NCBI RefSeq assembly: GCF_001293645.1
Contig: NZ_LBMD01000019.1
Coordinates: forward strand, 16,934 to 80,933
Length of the DNA stretch: 64,000 nucleotides
Origin: Bacillus sp. CHD6a
GTDB lineage: Bacteria > Bacillota > Bacilli > Bacillales > Bacillaceae_I
Direction: 5' to 3'
The position numbers were made by a program, and so were the translations under genes. Under the pieces are notes generated by a model, which saw nothing but the letters and a program-made list of their open reading frames with translations, did no database searches and was not told the DNA's origin. Positions within the stretch are counted from its first letter, which is position 1, and each line of letters begins with the position of its first letter. This document shows, one piece after another, positions 25,673 through 34,962 of the stretch.

Positions 25673-26206
25673 TTAGTTATTTACTTCCTCTTTTTCATAA
25701 ATTGGTACCCAACCTTCTGTAGTAACGAAGATTCGAACAGCAACTACTTTACGATCCTCCATTAAGGTGAAATAATGTCGGACATTAGGAGGGACAGAGA
25801 TCAAATCACCAGGTTCCAATTCAACATCAAAGAAAGTACCATCCTTTCCTTGAATGACAAAAATACCATGTCCGCTGACAATGAAACGAACTTCATCATC
25901 TGTATGATGGTGCTCTTTATTGAAGTTTTGAAGTAGTTGCTCGAGGTTAGGTGTTGTCTCAGATAATGAGATAACATCTTGTGACTTGTACCCTCTTTTC
26001 AAGGAAATTGATGCAATTTCCTCTTTAAAAACCGTCAAAATTTCTTCTTTATTTTCGTCTGATAGGGAGAAATTTTCTTGGAGGTAAGAAGGTAATTTTG
26101 CTATGTCCCAGTTTTCATAGATTACTTCGTTTTTGTTTAAGAAATCTTCTACTTTTTCTTTCCCTACGACTCTCTCATTTGTTTCATGCAGTCTGATTTC
26201 TGCCAT
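25673..26206 (-). CDS. mtnD: Acireductone dioxygenase MtnD
   Basis: Converts 1,2-dihydroxy-3-keto-5-methylthiopentene and O2 to formate and 2-keto-4-methylthiobutyrate, the precursor of methionine. 177 aa cupin. The metal-binding motif HHHTDDEVRF lies near residue 100, and the second His in PPNVRHYFTL near 138. ATG follows AAGGAGG. Last gene of mtnW-X-B-D. Confidence 0.95.
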   Translation of the reverse strand: MAEIRLHETNERVVGKEKVEDFLNKNEVIYENWDIAKLPSYLQENFSLSDENKEEILTVFKEEIASISLKRGYKSQDVISLSETTPNLEQLLQNFNKEHHHTDDEVRFIVSGHGIFVIQGKDGTFFDVELEPGDLISVPPNVRHYFTLMEDRKVVAVRIFVTTEGWVPIYEKEEVNN

Positions 26207-26224
26207 GTTACATTCCTCCTTGGG

Positions 26225-26863
26225 TTAAATAGATATTTTTGGTTGAACCAAGTTTTTTACACTTAGTAATTTTAAATGATAGGAGAATAAAAACTCCCAG
26301 GCTTCTAAGTATTTTTTTGCTTCAAAGGCTGTTCTGCCCCAGACGGTGATACCATGATTTCTGATGAGAACAGCGCCAACATCACCTTCAATAAATGAAG
26401 CAAATTCATCTGCTAGTGTTGGAATGTCTGCATGGTTTCTAATGATTGGGATTCTTACTTCTGCATCTTCCTCCCAAATACCGAATGCTTTAATGATTTC
26501 CTGCCCTTTAAATCTAATTTCCCCGTGATCACCGTATAGTTCAGATATAACATTATTGTCTATCGTATGGACATGTAAGGAGCAACCAGCTTTGGTTTTC
26601 CGGTAAACTTCGAGGTGCAGTAATGTTTCTGCTGAAGGCTTCAAATCCGTATTCTCAACGGCTTTTCCTAATTCATCCACAAGCAGGAAATCTTCTGAGG
26701 TTATCTTTCTTTTATCCTTGCCACTAGAGGAAACCAAGAATTGCAGCGGGGTACCTGATACTTTGATAGAAAGATTTCCACTTGTACCAAAGAACCAATC
26801 ACGCAAAGCCAACTCTTCCTTTACCTCAGAAAGTTCTGTCCATTTCTTTAAAAACTGGCTCAT
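26225..26863 (-). CDS. mtnB: Methylthioribulose-1-phosphate dehydratase MtnB
   Basis: Class II aldolase-family zinc enzyme dehydrating 5-methylthioribulose-1-phosphate. 212 aa. Zinc-binding histidines in SLHVHTIDN (about residue 98) and [10 protein letters not shown] (about 170); phosphate-binding GTSGNLSIK near 30. Start overlaps the mtnX stop as ATGA. Confidence 0.94.
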   Translation of the reverse strand: MSQFLKKWTELSEVKEELALRDWFFGTSGNLSIKVSGTPLQFLVSSSGKDKRKITSEDFLLVDELGKAVENTDLKPSAETLLHLEVYRKTKAGCSLHVHTIDNNVISELYGDHGEIRFKGQEIIKAFGIWEEDAEVRIPIIRNHADIPTLADEFASFIEGDVGAVLIRNHGITVWGRTAFEAKKYLEAWEFLFSYHLKLLSVKNLVQPKISI

Positions 26864-27525
26864 GCAGTCACCTCCCGTTTCTTTAAAATATCCATTACAT
26901 CATAAAAGGTTTTGAACGGAGAAAAGGCGATGGAATGCTCCTCACACTTTTTAATCAAAAAGTCTCTGGCAATGACTTGATCCGCTAGTTTTGCCGCCTC
27001 TAAATCGGTAATGGAATCTCCAATCACAATTTTATAGGTTTCTGAATCGGCAAGATTCCTGATAATGGATGGCTTGCAGCAGCCACATTCATTGTTACAT
27101 TTCGCATCACATGCATGCGGCCAAAGGATATTAATTTTTTCTCCTGAAAAATCGGCCCGGTTGCAATAGATGTTTGTTTCTTCTATCAAGCCTGCTAAAA
27201 GTGGTTCCACAAAGAAATCAATACCGCCAGATACAATATAAAGTGGTATTCCCTCTTCTTTGGTGTAAGCCACAAACTCCTTGAAGCCATCGCGTATCTC
27301 CGCATGGGCTACTATATATTCCGAAATAACCTCTTTCTGTGCAGTAGGAAGTAGGGAAAACATCTTCCCTACCCCTTCTTTAATGGAGATTTGTTGGGAT
27401 AATACGTTATTTTTAATGTCGTCCCATTCTTTTGGTGCAAATTTTTTCATGATCGCAATGATATTGTCACTATTAGTGATGGTTCCATCAAAGTCACAAA
27501 AAATCATCTGCTTATTGATTGTCAT
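26860..27525 (-). CDS. mtnX: 2-hydroxy-3-keto-5-methylthiopentenyl-1-phosphate phosphatase MtnX
   Basis: HAD-family phosphatase of the methionine salvage pathway. 221 aa. Motif [14 protein letters not shown] near residue 10, motif [11 protein letters not shown] near 90, motif [20 protein letters not shown] near 170. A cysteine-rich insert ([12 protein letters not shown]) near 137 is present. ATG 27525 overlaps the mtnW stop as ATGA, which decides against the upstream frame start at 27549. Confidence 0.93.
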   Translation of the reverse strand: MTINKQMIFCDFDGTITNSDNIIAIMKKFAPKEWDDIKNNVLSQQISIKEGVGKMFSLLPTAQKEVISEYIVAHAEIRDGFKEFVAYTKEEGIPLYIVSGGIDFFVEPLLAGLIEETNIYCNRADFSGEKINILWPHACDAKCNNECGCCKPSIIRNLADSETYKIVIGDSITDLEAAKLADQVIARDFLIKKCEEHSIAFSPFKTFYDVMDILKKREVTA

Positions 27526-28766
27526 GTTGTAACCTCCACACTTCCCCATTGCTTAATGGCAACTTCCAGCTCAGGATGCTTTTGTGCGTAACTTGCCAGT
27601 GATTCCCCAGACTTAACTGCATCTACTGCTTGACGGAAAGCTTTTACCCCTGCTGCTCCTCCAAGCTCATGCCCGTGGACACCTCCTCCTGCATTAATGA
27701 CCGCATCATTTCCAAAATCTTGATAAAGTAGCGGAACTAGTCCAGGGTGTATCCCAGCTGATGGCACAGGAAGGGGCGCTTTAAACTGATGATCAGATAC
27801 CGTTAATGCATCTCGTATTCCGAGTGCTTGTTCCTTTGGCAGCGCAACACTTCCGTAAGGAGAAGGGAATAAGGAAAAGTCGGCTCCTGCATAACGTAAA
27901 AGTTTTCCTAACAATAGTTCATTTGAGATGCCATAAAATTCCGATGGGGTCACCGCTCCGCTGACAGCAGGGTGTGCCATAATTGGAATGGATACTTCCT
28001 TGTCTTCAGCCAAACTTTGTAGTGTATCAAGACCATAAGCAAAAACATTGAATAATAGAATATCAGCACCTAATTCTACAGCCCTTTTCGCTTTATCTTT
28101 AAGTTCTAGCGTACGGCCTGTCAGGTTTACCGCATATCTTGCGCGATGACCTGTCTCCTCTTTCACTTCCTCTAAGATCCTTCTGCCTTCGGTAACCCTA
28201 TTGACAAATGGAGTTAGTTCGTTATCAAACAATATTTCGTCATCTTTGATGAAATCGACTCCCCCGAGTGCTTGCTCCTTCAACTGTTGCGTGTGATAAG
28301 CAAGGTCCCTGCCAATTACCCCTTTAAATATACTCATGACAAATGGTCTATGATATACGCCGGTTATGGAGCGAAGCCCTTCTATTCCGAAATTAGGTCC
28401 CGGATATGCTCGCTTCAGGTCATTACTGAATTCAAGATCAATCAACTTTATCTCCCCGTCCAGTGATAGCTTGCCAAATACCGTGGTTAATATGGCTGGA
28501 AGGTCATTGCTGAAATTAAAACTGGGGTATGCAATTTGAACGATGCCGCGTGTTACCGTTTTTCCTATATATGCATCCACTCTGTCACTTGAAGAGAGTT
28601 TTTTCACGCTAACTACTCTGCCTTTATGCTTTTTTAGCTGCTCCTGTTCGAGCTGCGGGAGGTCTGTCCAAGACCCGATTGTAAGTCCGAGTGCAATTCC
28701 TTCCGCCTTTTTTTCGAGATTGCCTTTTTGGTCATGTACCAGATAGGTTGCTAGAATTTCTGACAT
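27522..28766 (-). CDS. mtnW: 2,3-diketo-5-methylthiopentyl-1-phosphate enolase MtnW (RuBisCO-like)
   Basis: RuBisCO-like protein that enolises the diketone intermediate; it does not fix CO2. 414 aa. The lysine that is carbamylated lies in [10 protein letters not shown] near residue 173. Also visible are the RuBisCO-type [12 protein letters not shown] and [15 protein letters not shown] 28766 follows AAAGGGTG. First gene of mtnW-X-B-D, behind an S-box riboswitch. Confidence 0.95.
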   Translation of the reverse strand: MSEILATYLVHDQKGNLEKKAEGIALGLTIGSWTDLPQLEQEQLKKHKGRVVSVKKLSSSDRVDAYIGKTVTRGIVQIAYPSFNFSNDLPAILTTVFGKLSLDGEIKLIDLEFSNDLKRAYPGPNFGIEGLRSITGVYHRPFVMSIFKGVIGRDLAYHTQQLKEQALGGVDFIKDDEILFDNELTPFVNRVTEGRRILEEVKEETGHRARYAVNLTGRTLELKDKAKRAVELGADILLFNVFAYGLDTLQSLAEDKEVSIPIMAHPAVSGAVTPSEFYGISNELLLGKLLRYAGADFSLFPSPYGSVALPKEQALGIRDALTVSDHQFKAPLPVPSAGIHPGLVPLLYQDFGNDAVINAGGGVHGHELGGAAGVKAFRQAVDAVKSGESLASYAQKHPELEVAIKQWGSVEVTT

Positions 28767-28796
28767 GATGTACACCCTTTCTATCTATGATAAAAT

Positions 28797-28828
28797 ACAA
28801 AAAACCTCTTCGATAAGAAGAGGCTCGT
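28797..28828 (-). terminator. S-box terminator ahead of mtnW
   Basis: Minus strand CCTCTTC, TTATC and GAAGAGG, then T6. The 5' arm is complementary to the 3' end of the aptamer (GATAAGAGG), giving the expected antiterminator choice. Confidence 0.88.
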
Positions 28829-28840
28829 CTATCTAACGTC

Positions 28841-28946
28841 CTCTTATCTATCAGCATTTTGCTGCAAGATTTAGCACCGTGCTTACTTGAATAAGTCGGT
28901 TGCCGGGTTTCATAGGGCCAGTCCCTCCACCTGCTCTTGATAAGAT
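28841..28946 (-). promoter_or_regulatory. SAM riboswitch (S-box) of mtnWXBD
   Basis: Class I SAM aptamer on the minus strand: CTTATCAAGAGCAGGTGGAG, GGCCCTATGAAACCCGGCAA, a short P3 arm (17 bases between CCG and CGG), then GGTGCTAAATCTTGCAGC and closing GATAAGAGG. Confidence 0.95.
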
Positions 28947-28982
28947 TGGATAATATAAATAAATTTATAAATTCTATTATTC

Positions 28983-29113
28983 ACCGCTGTTGATTTCCGC
29001 AAATGGCTTCGCTTTCCTAGGGGCGCTGCTGGAGCCTCCTCGGCTTCGCCTGCGGGGTCTCCACCTAGCGCTATCTCCCTCAGGTGTCTTCGCTTTTTCT
29101 CCAATCAACAGCT
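28983..29113 (-). repeat. Solo core repeat, inverted
   Basis: Reads CCGCTGTTGATTTCCGCAAA ... CTCCAATCAACAGCT on plus, i.e. a complete core on minus without MITE arms. It lies between the mtnW S-box and mtnE. Confidence 0.85.
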
Positions 29114-29176
29114 AAAAATTTTACTGAATTCTAGTTGAGATTATGCCATTATTCTGACTTTATGTCAACAGACTAT

Positions 29177-30358
29177 TCAGAAAATCTTTAACTCTCTGAT
29201 TCGTTGAACTGCTTCTTGTAATCTTTCTTTACTTGTTAATAAGCCAACGCGTACATATCCTTCTCCATAGGTACCGAAGCCAATACCAGGAGCTACAACC
29301 ACATGTGCTTCTTCTAGCAGTTTGTCCGCGAACTCCTCAGAAGTATAGCTTTCAGGAACTTTTAACCATGCAAAGAAGGAGCCTTTTGGTGCTTTCACTT
29401 CCCAACCAATTTCCTGCAACCCCTGTATAAGGACATTACGTCTTTCCTCATATAAATCTACCAGTTCTTCTACACAAGTTTGTTTATCTAACAATGCAGT
29501 AGCAGCCGCCTCTTGAATGGCTCCAAAGATACTAACATACATATGATCCTGTAAAAGATTAATAGCTTTGATTACACTTTCATTCCCTACTGCAAACCCC
29601 ACACGCCATCCTGCCATATTAAAAGTTTTCGACAAAGTATAGATTTCAATACCGACATTTTTTGCCCCAGGTGTCTGCAAGAAACTTAGCGGTTTTTTAC
29701 CATCAAACCCGATAGCACCATAGGCAAAATCATGCACCACACAAATATCATGTTCCATTGCAAGTTCTACTGTTTCCTTAAAAAAAACAGAATTCGCCAC
29801 AGCTCCTGTCGGATTATTGGGATAATTGAGGAACATGAGCTTAGCAGCTTTTAAGACTTCCGGATTAATGTCTTCATAGCTTGGTAAAAAATGATATACT
29901 TCTTTTAAAGGCATGTATTCCATTTTAGCTTTCGCCAATGCTACACCAGACCAATAATCCGGATAGCCCGGGTCTGGGACAAGTACGGTATCCCCTTCAT
30001 TTAACAAGCACTGGGGAATTTCCACTAGTCCCGCCTTCCCACCAAAGAGAATGGCTACTTCTGTATCTGGATTTATGTCAACATCGTATTCTCGTTTATA
30101 AAAAGTTGCTATAGCTTCTTTAAAAAATTGGTGCCCCTGAAATGGGGAATATTTATGATGATTTGGTTTTTCTACCCCTTCCTGTAACGCTCTTACAATA
30201 TGTTCAGGAGTTGGCTGGTCCGGGTTTCCTTGGCCTAGATTGATGACATCGTGTCCTTGTTCCACAACCTTACCCACTTTTTCAACCAATGAAGCAAAGA
30301 ACTGTTTAGGCAGTGTATTTAATAATTCAGATTGTTTAAATTCTTTCACCTTTTTCAC
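29177..30358 (-). CDS. mtnE: Methionine-salvage aminotransferase MtnE
   Basis: PLP-dependent class I transaminase that turns 2-keto-4-methylthiobutyrate into methionine. 393 aa. PLP lysine in TLSKTFNMAGWRVG near residue 240; VINLGQGNPDQPTPEHI and LNYPNNPTGAV are typical of the MtnE (YkrV) group. The start is GTG 30358 or a second GTG at 30349 with a slightly better ribosome site (AGGTG). It is divergent from mtnU, with 89 bp between. Confidence 0.9.
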   Translation of the reverse strand: MKKVKEFKQSELLNTLPKQFFASLVEKVGKVVEQGHDVINLGQGNPDQPTPEHIVRALQEGVEKPNHHKYSPFQGHQFFKEAIATFYKREYDVDINPDTEVAILFGGKAGLVEIPQCLLNEGDTVLVPDPGYPDYWSGVALAKAKMEYMPLKEVYHFLPSYEDINPEVLKAAKLMFLNYPNNPTGAVANSVFFKETVELAMEHDICVVHDFAYGAIGFDGKKPLSFLQTPGAKNVGIEIYTLSKTFNMAGWRVGFAVGNESVIKAINLLQDHMYVSIFGAIQEAAATALLDKQTCVEELVDLYEERRNVLIQGLQEIGWEVKAPKGSFFAWLKVPESYTSEEFADKLLEEAHVVVAPGIGFGTYGEGYVRVGLLTSKERLQEAVQRIRELKIF

Positions 30359-30447
30359 CTACTTAAAAAATTCTTGAAATCCTAGTCACAAATCATATAT
30401 TGTTAGATTCAACTTGTAAAGTATTTTTTCAACGGGGGGATAAACTA

Positions 30448-31230
30448 ATGAAATGGAAAGTTGCTTGTATTCAATTGGATGTAGCCTTCGGAGATCCCGA
30501 AGCAAATATAGAAAAGGTATGTGAACTTTTGACTGTAGCAGGCAAAGATCGTCCAGATATCATCGTTCTTCCTGAACTTTGGTCCACTGGTTATGATCTA
30601 GGCCGCCTTGATAAAATAGCAGATTCCGGTGGTTTTGTTACAACCAAATTCCTTAAATCGGCTGCAAAAGAACTAAAAACGCATATTGTTGGCGGTTCTG
30701 TTGCCAAAAAAACGAACAAAGGTATTTATAACACGATGATCACTGTCAATAAAGACGGAGAAGTAGCAGGAGAATATAGCAAATTGCACCTTTTCCGCTT
30801 AATGGACGAGCATCATTTCCTTCAACCCGGGAAGACAGATGGAATGTTCGAGCTGGACGGACAAACATGTGCAGGTTTTATTTGCTATGATATCCGTTTT
30901 CCTGAATGGATTCGTGCGCATACCACCAAGGATGCAAAAGCAATCTTTGTTGTTGCAGAGTGGCCTTTGGCAAGAGTTGACCATTGGCGTACCCTTCTTA
31001 TCGCGCGTGCTATTGAAAACCAATGTTACGTCATTGCATGTAACCGTTCTGGTGCTGATCCGAAAAATGCTTTTGCTGGACACTCGATGATTATTGACCC
31101 TTGGGGAGAAGTTGTAGCGGAGGCTGGAGAATCGGAGGAAATCATTACAGCAGAGATAGATTTGGCGAAGGTGGAAGAAGTAAGAAAAAGAATCCCAATC
31201 TTTGAAGATAGAAGACCACAATACTATTAA
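30448..31230 (+). CDS. mtnU: Carbon-nitrogen hydrolase MtnU (omega-amidase type)
   Basis: 260 aa nitrilase-superfamily amidohydrolase. The Glu-Lys-Cys triad is visible in VLPELW (about residue 42), EYSKLHLFRL (about 110) and GFICYDIRFPE (about 146). In Bacillus the gene sits with the methionine-salvage genes and probably hydrolyses the 2-ketoglutaramate left when glutamine is amino donor for MtnE. ATG 30448 follows GGGGGG; the upstream frame to 30400 lacks a ribosome site. Confidence 0.87.
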   Translation: MKWKVACIQLDVAFGDPEANIEKVCELLTVAGKDRPDIIVLPELWSTGYDLGRLDKIADSGGFVTTKFLKSAAKELKTHIVGGSVAKKTNKGIYNTMITVNKDGEVAGEYSKLHLFRLMDEHHFLQPGKTDGMFELDGQTCAGFICYDIRFPEWIRAHTTKDAKAIFVVAEWPLARVDHWRTLLIARAIENQCYVIACNRSGADPKNAFAGHSMIIDPWGEVVAEAGESEEIITAEIDLAKVEEVRKRIPIFEDRRPQYY

Positions 31231-31250
31231 TCTAGGTTTGTTAAATTACA

Positions 31251-31425
31251 CCGCTGTGGATTTCCGCAAATGGCTTCGCTTTCCTAGGGGCTGACGTGAG
31301 CCTCCTCGGCTTTGCCTGCGGGGTCTCCACCTAGCGCTAGCTCCCGCGGGAGGAAGGGACAGGTGAGACCCCGCAACGGAGGATGCTCACGGACCAAGAG
31401 AAGCGCTTGGAACGGAAATCGACTG
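31251..31425 (+). repeat. Chimeric core repeat (inverted half plus type-B half)
   Basis: Begins CCGCTGTGGATTTCCGCAAA as an inverted core. At CGCTAGCTCCCGCGGGAGG it passes into a direct type-B right part (GACAGGTGAGACCCCG ... GCGCTTGGAACGG). Same head-to-head design as the copy at 25442-25602. Confidence 0.72.
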
Positions 31426-31447
31426 TATTACTCTTTCAAATTTCAAA

Positions 31448-31479
31448 ATAAAAAGGACTCCGCGATGGAGTCCTTTTCT
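31448..31479 (-). terminator. Terminator of the cold-shock gene
   Basis: AAAAGGACTC / GAGTCCTTTT stem with a 7-base loop; T-rich on the minus strand after the stop at 31492. Confidence 0.87.
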
Positions 31480-31491
31480 ATTTGGCTAGCA

Positions 31492-31707
<216 letters not shown>

Positions 31708-31917
31708 CTAAACCACGTAAATATTACTATTCTTGCTCTTTCAAACATTTCAAGACGAAAACGTGTTTCTGACTTTCCATATTCACGAACAAAAATAATA
31801 GTTTAATAATAACAGGTGCCTATCATTTTTTCAAGGTTTTAACCAAACAATTCATACAATTCGATTTAATTCTTTGAAAAATTAATTATCGGTTCAAAAA
31901 TAATTCCAAAAAAATTA

Positions 31918-31947
31918 TTGACAATTTTCCCAGCCCCTTGGTATTAT
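31918..31947 (+). promoter_or_regulatory. Sigma-A promoter of mtnK-mtnA
   Basis: TTGACA, an 18-base spacer and TATTAT. Transcription would start near 31955. It is followed by a small hairpin (CGCAAT-TAAATG-ATTGCG) and the S-box. Confidence 0.75.
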
Positions 31948-32005
31948 TTTCATCAAGCAATAATTTTCAAACAATTTTATACATTCGCAATTAAATGATT
32001 GCGAT

Positions 32006-32165
32006 CTCTTATCAAGAGCAGGTGGAGGGATTTGGCCCGATGAAACCCAGCAACCGACCGTAATACTGTTGTGAGACAGGGCGTTACACATGTGTGGACG
32101 CCGAACGAAAATGTTCTTAAGGCACGGTGCTAATTCCAGCAGAAATTATTTCTGGCAGATAAGAG
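32006..32165 (+). promoter_or_regulatory. SAM riboswitch (S-box) of mtnKA with an enlarged P3 arm
   Basis: P1 CTCTTATC / GATAAGAG encloses AGCAGGTGGAGGGA, GGCCCGATGAAACCCAGCAA and GGTGCTAATTCCAGCAG. Between CCG (32054) and CGG (32125) there are 68 bases, against 17 in the mtnW copy. The extra part contains a hairpin GGCGT...ACGCC around 32080-32102. Confidence 0.94.
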
Positions 32166-32183
32166 GGGAGAAGTCTACTCTTC

Positions 32184-32217
32184 AAGCCTCTTTCTTATGG
32201 AAAGGGGCTTTTATTTT
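32184..32217 (+). terminator. S-box terminator ahead of mtnK
   Basis: AAGCCTCTTTC, TTATG and GAAAGGGGCTT followed by TTATTTTT. A leader of about 450 bases, filled by repeats, separates it from mtnK. Confidence 0.87.
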
Positions 32218-32239
32218 TGAATGGCTCTGTTGGAACATC

Positions 32240-32587
32240 GCTGTTGATTTGCGCACCGGGCTTCTCTTATTAAAGGCGCTTGCTGAGCCTCCTCGGCTTT
32301 GCCGAGGCCACTGAAAAACTGATAACGTAGAATTTTTATTTATTCCTAGCTGTTGATTGAAGCAAAAGGTGAAGACTCCTGAGGGAGATAGCGCTAGGTG
32401 GAGACCCCGCAGGCTTTGCCGAGGAGGCTCACGTCAGCCCCTAGGAAAGCGAAGCCGTTTGCGGAAATCAACGCGGTGTTTATAAAAATACGAAAATCAA
32501 GTCTTTTTAAGTGGCCTCGCTTTGCCTGCGGGATCTCAGCAAAGCGCTACCTCCTGTAGGAGACGTCGCCCTTTGCTCCAATCACCA
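32240..32587 (-). repeat. Inverted core repeat split by MITE copy 3
   Basis: The outer inverted core lies at 32240-32303 (CGCTGTTGATTTGCGC ... CCTCGGCTTTGCC) and resumes at 32519-32587 (GCTTTGCCTGCGGGATCTC ... TGCTCCAATCACCAGCT). The MITE at 32304-32518 interrupts it with an 8-bp duplication. Confidence 0.82.
32304..32518 (+). mobile_element. MITE copy 3 (215 bp)
   Basis: Left end GAGGCCACTGAAAAACTG, right end TTTTTAAGTGGCCTC (one mismatch). Perfect 8-bp direct repeat GCTTTGCC at 32296-32303 and 32519-32526. It contains a direct core. It lies in the mtnK leader downstream of the S-box terminator, so mtnK mRNA would run through it. Confidence 0.87.
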
Positions 32588-32670
32588 GCTAGTGACCACT
32601 ATAAATCAACAGAGCTTTTTGAATGAATAATCGCCCCGCTCATTATAATTTTGACACGGGGGTAATGACT

Positions 32671-33867
32671 ATGACAATTACAGCAACTACTGAATATGAG
32701 CCGTTAACGGATTCATCCGCTATTACTTTAGCCAAAGACCTAAATTTTTTTAAAGATGGTGCACGCTTGCATTGCCGTGAAATTGGTGATGGAAATCTAA
32801 ATTTGGTTTTTCACATAAGAGACGAAAATAATACAGGGATAATCATAAAGCAGGCTTTACCTTATGCCAAAATTGTCGGGGAAAGCTGGCCGCTCACCTT
32901 GCACAGGGCAACGATAGAAGGAAATTATTTAAAAAATGCCGCTACATTGGTTCCTAATCTAGTTCCAAAAGTCTATTATACGAACGAAGCTTTAGCGATA
33001 ACCATTATGGAGGACCTTTCCCATTTAGAGATTGTTCGAAATGGTTTTATTAATGGAAAAGACTTTCCTCTTTTGTCAAATCATATTGGGGAATATTTGG
33101 CAAAAACACTATTTTACACTTCTGATTTTGGATTAAATCAACAAGAAAAAAAGAAGCTGCAGCAGTCATTCGCAAATCCAGAGCTTTGCAAAATTACGGA
33201 AGATCTTGTTTTTACAGATCCATTTTTTAATAGTGAGACTAATGACTATGAGCCAGAACTGCTGAATGCAATGGAGGAGATTTGGAAGGATGAGGATCTA
33301 AAGCTTGAAGTGGCAAAGTTGAAATACACATTTTTGACAAACGGAGAAGCACTTCTACACGGAGACCTCCATACAGGAAGCATCTTTGCAAATGATATTG
33401 ATACAAAAGTTATTGACCCAGAATTTGCATTCTTCGGACCGATTGGCTTTGATGTTGGGCAGTTCTTTGCCAATATCCTATTACAAGCAATCACTAGGGA
33501 TGTTAGTCAAAGGTCTAGTATTACTTCCCACCTGAATCAAGTATGGGAAGGATTCACTTCCACTTTCTCAGATTTATGGAAGACAAAAAGTGTGGAATAT
33601 TACTCACAAACACTAGGCTATTTGGATTTCATCCTGAAAAAAGTCTTTAAAGATGCTATTGGCTTTGCCGGATGTGAGGTTATCCGTCGAACGATTGGGC
33701 TGGCTCATGTAGCCGACCTTGATACCCTTAAGCCTTATGAACGTAGAATTTCAGTAAAGCAACAAGCTTTGTTACTAGGGCAAACACTGGTTAAAAATGC
33801 TCCTACTATCCGAAATATCCAAGATGTAGAAGAAATACTTGAAATTAATACAAAAAGGAATGTTTGA
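32671..33867 (+). CDS. mtnK: 5-methylthioribose kinase MtnK
   Basis: Phosphorylates 5-methylthioribose with ATP, the entry step of this salvage route. 398 aa, protein-kinase-like fold of the choline kinase group. Catalytic loop LLHGDLHTGSIFAN near residue 229 and metal-binding VIDPEFAFFGPIGFD near 250. ATG 32671 is 8 bases after GGGGG; upstream in-frame starts are badly spaced. Followed 3 bp later by mtnA. Confidence 0.94.
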   Translation: MTITATTEYEPLTDSSAITLAKDLNFFKDGARLHCREIGDGNLNLVFHIRDENNTGIIIKQALPYAKIVGESWPLTLHRATIEGNYLKNAATLVPNLVPKVYYTNEALAITIMEDLSHLEIVRNGFINGKDFPLLSNHIGEYLAKTLFYTSDFGLNQQEKKKLQQSFANPELCKITEDLVFTDPFFNSETNDYEPELLNAMEEIWKDEDLKLEVAKLKYTFLTNGEALLHGDLHTGSIFANDIDTKVIDPEFAFFGPIGFDVGQFFANILLQAITRDVSQRSSITSHLNQVWEGFTSTFSDLWKTKSVEYYSQTLGYLDFILKKVFKDAIGFAGCEVIRRTIGLAHVADLDTLKPYERRISVKQQALLLGQTLVKNAPTIRNIQDVEEILEINTKRNV

Positions 33868-33870
33868 ATT

Positions 33871-34920
33871 ATGACAGTCACTACTAATCTACCGCTATCA
33901 GTTGAATGGAAAGACACATATATTCGTTTATTAGATCAACAAAAATTGCCACAGGAGACTGTATTCATTGATTTGCATACCATTCAGGATGTCTATGATG
34001 CCATAGTCACCTTAAAAGTAAGGGGTGCGCCTGCCATTGGCATAACTGCTGCATACGGCCTTGTTCTTGCTGCAAATTCATATACCTTGACTAGTTTACT
34101 TGATTTTCAAGATTATTTAAAAAAGCACCGGGATTACCTGGCGACTTCTCGACCAACTGCTGTGAATCTTTTTTGGGCAATAGACCGCATGGTACAAGTA
34201 TCCATGCAGGCTTCTTCTGTGAACGAAGCAAAAACAAATCTTGTACATGAAGCGATTCAAATTCAACTAGAGGATGAAGCGACATGCAGACTTATCGGAG
34301 AACATGCTCTCTCCTTGTTCCAAAAGAATGATAAGCTCCTGACCATATGTAATGCTGGATCTATCGCCACTGCACGATATGGAACCGCATTAGCTCCATT
34401 TCATTTGGCAAAAGAAAATGAATTTCCTATCAGTGTTTTCGCCTGCGAAACAAGACCAGTTCTACAGGGGGCCCGACTAACTGCCTGGGAACTGCAACAA
34501 TCAGGAGTGGATGTAACATTAATCACAGATAACATGGCTGCACATACGATTAAGACCAAAGAAATTTCTGCTGTTATCGTTGGAGCTGACAGAATCACTG
34601 CCAACGGGGATACTGCAAACAAAATAGGCACTTATGGTCTCGCTATTCTGGCTAAAGCCTTTGGTATTCCATTTTACGTAGCCTCACCTTTATCGACGTT
34701 TGACTTATCTAAGGAAACTGGAGAGGAAATTGAAATTGAAGAAAGAAGTTCTGAGGAAATCACCCATTTGGGAGGAAAACAGATAGCACCCGATGGTATT
34801 TCGGTATTCAATCCTGCATTTGATGTAACCCCCAATGATCTGATTACCGCCATCATTACTGAAAAAGGTATCATCAAAGGCAACTATTCCAAAGTGATTC
34901 CTACACTTTTTGAAGATTGA
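33871..34920 (+). CDS. mtnA: Methylthioribose-1-phosphate isomerase MtnA
   Basis: Isomerises 5-methylthioribose-1-phosphate to the ribulose form. 349 aa, related to eIF2B subunits. [13 protein letters not shown] near residue 52, the catalytic cysteine region [19 protein letters not shown] near 190, and [18 protein letters not shown] near 233 with the catalytic Asp. AAAGGAA precedes the ATG. Co-transcribed with mtnK. Confidence 0.95.
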   Translation: MTVTTNLPLSVEWKDTYIRLLDQQKLPQETVFIDLHTIQDVYDAIVTLKVRGAPAIGITAAYGLVLAANSYTLTSLLDFQDYLKKHRDYLATSRPTAVNLFWAIDRMVQVSMQASSVNEAKTNLVHEAIQIQLEDEATCRLIGEHALSLFQKNDKLLTICNAGSIATARYGTALAPFHLAKENEFPISVFACETRPVLQGARLTAWELQQSGVDVTLITDNMAAHTIKTKEISAVIVGADRITANGDTANKIGTYGLAILAKAFGIPFYVASPLSTFDLSKETGEEIEIEERSSEEITHLGGKQIAPDGISVFNPAFDVTPNDLITAIITEKGIIKGNYSKVIPTLFED

Positions 34921-34928
34921 TATTCATG

Positions 34929-34957
34929 AACCCTAAGTTCTATTAGCTTAGGGTTCT
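34929..34957 (+). terminator. Hairpin after mtnA
   Basis: AACCCTAAG / CTTAGGGTT stem with a 9-base loop. The following T run is weak, so the terminator is moderate. The convergent ArsR gene ends at 34963. Confidence 0.6.
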
Positions 34958-34962
34958 AAGTA

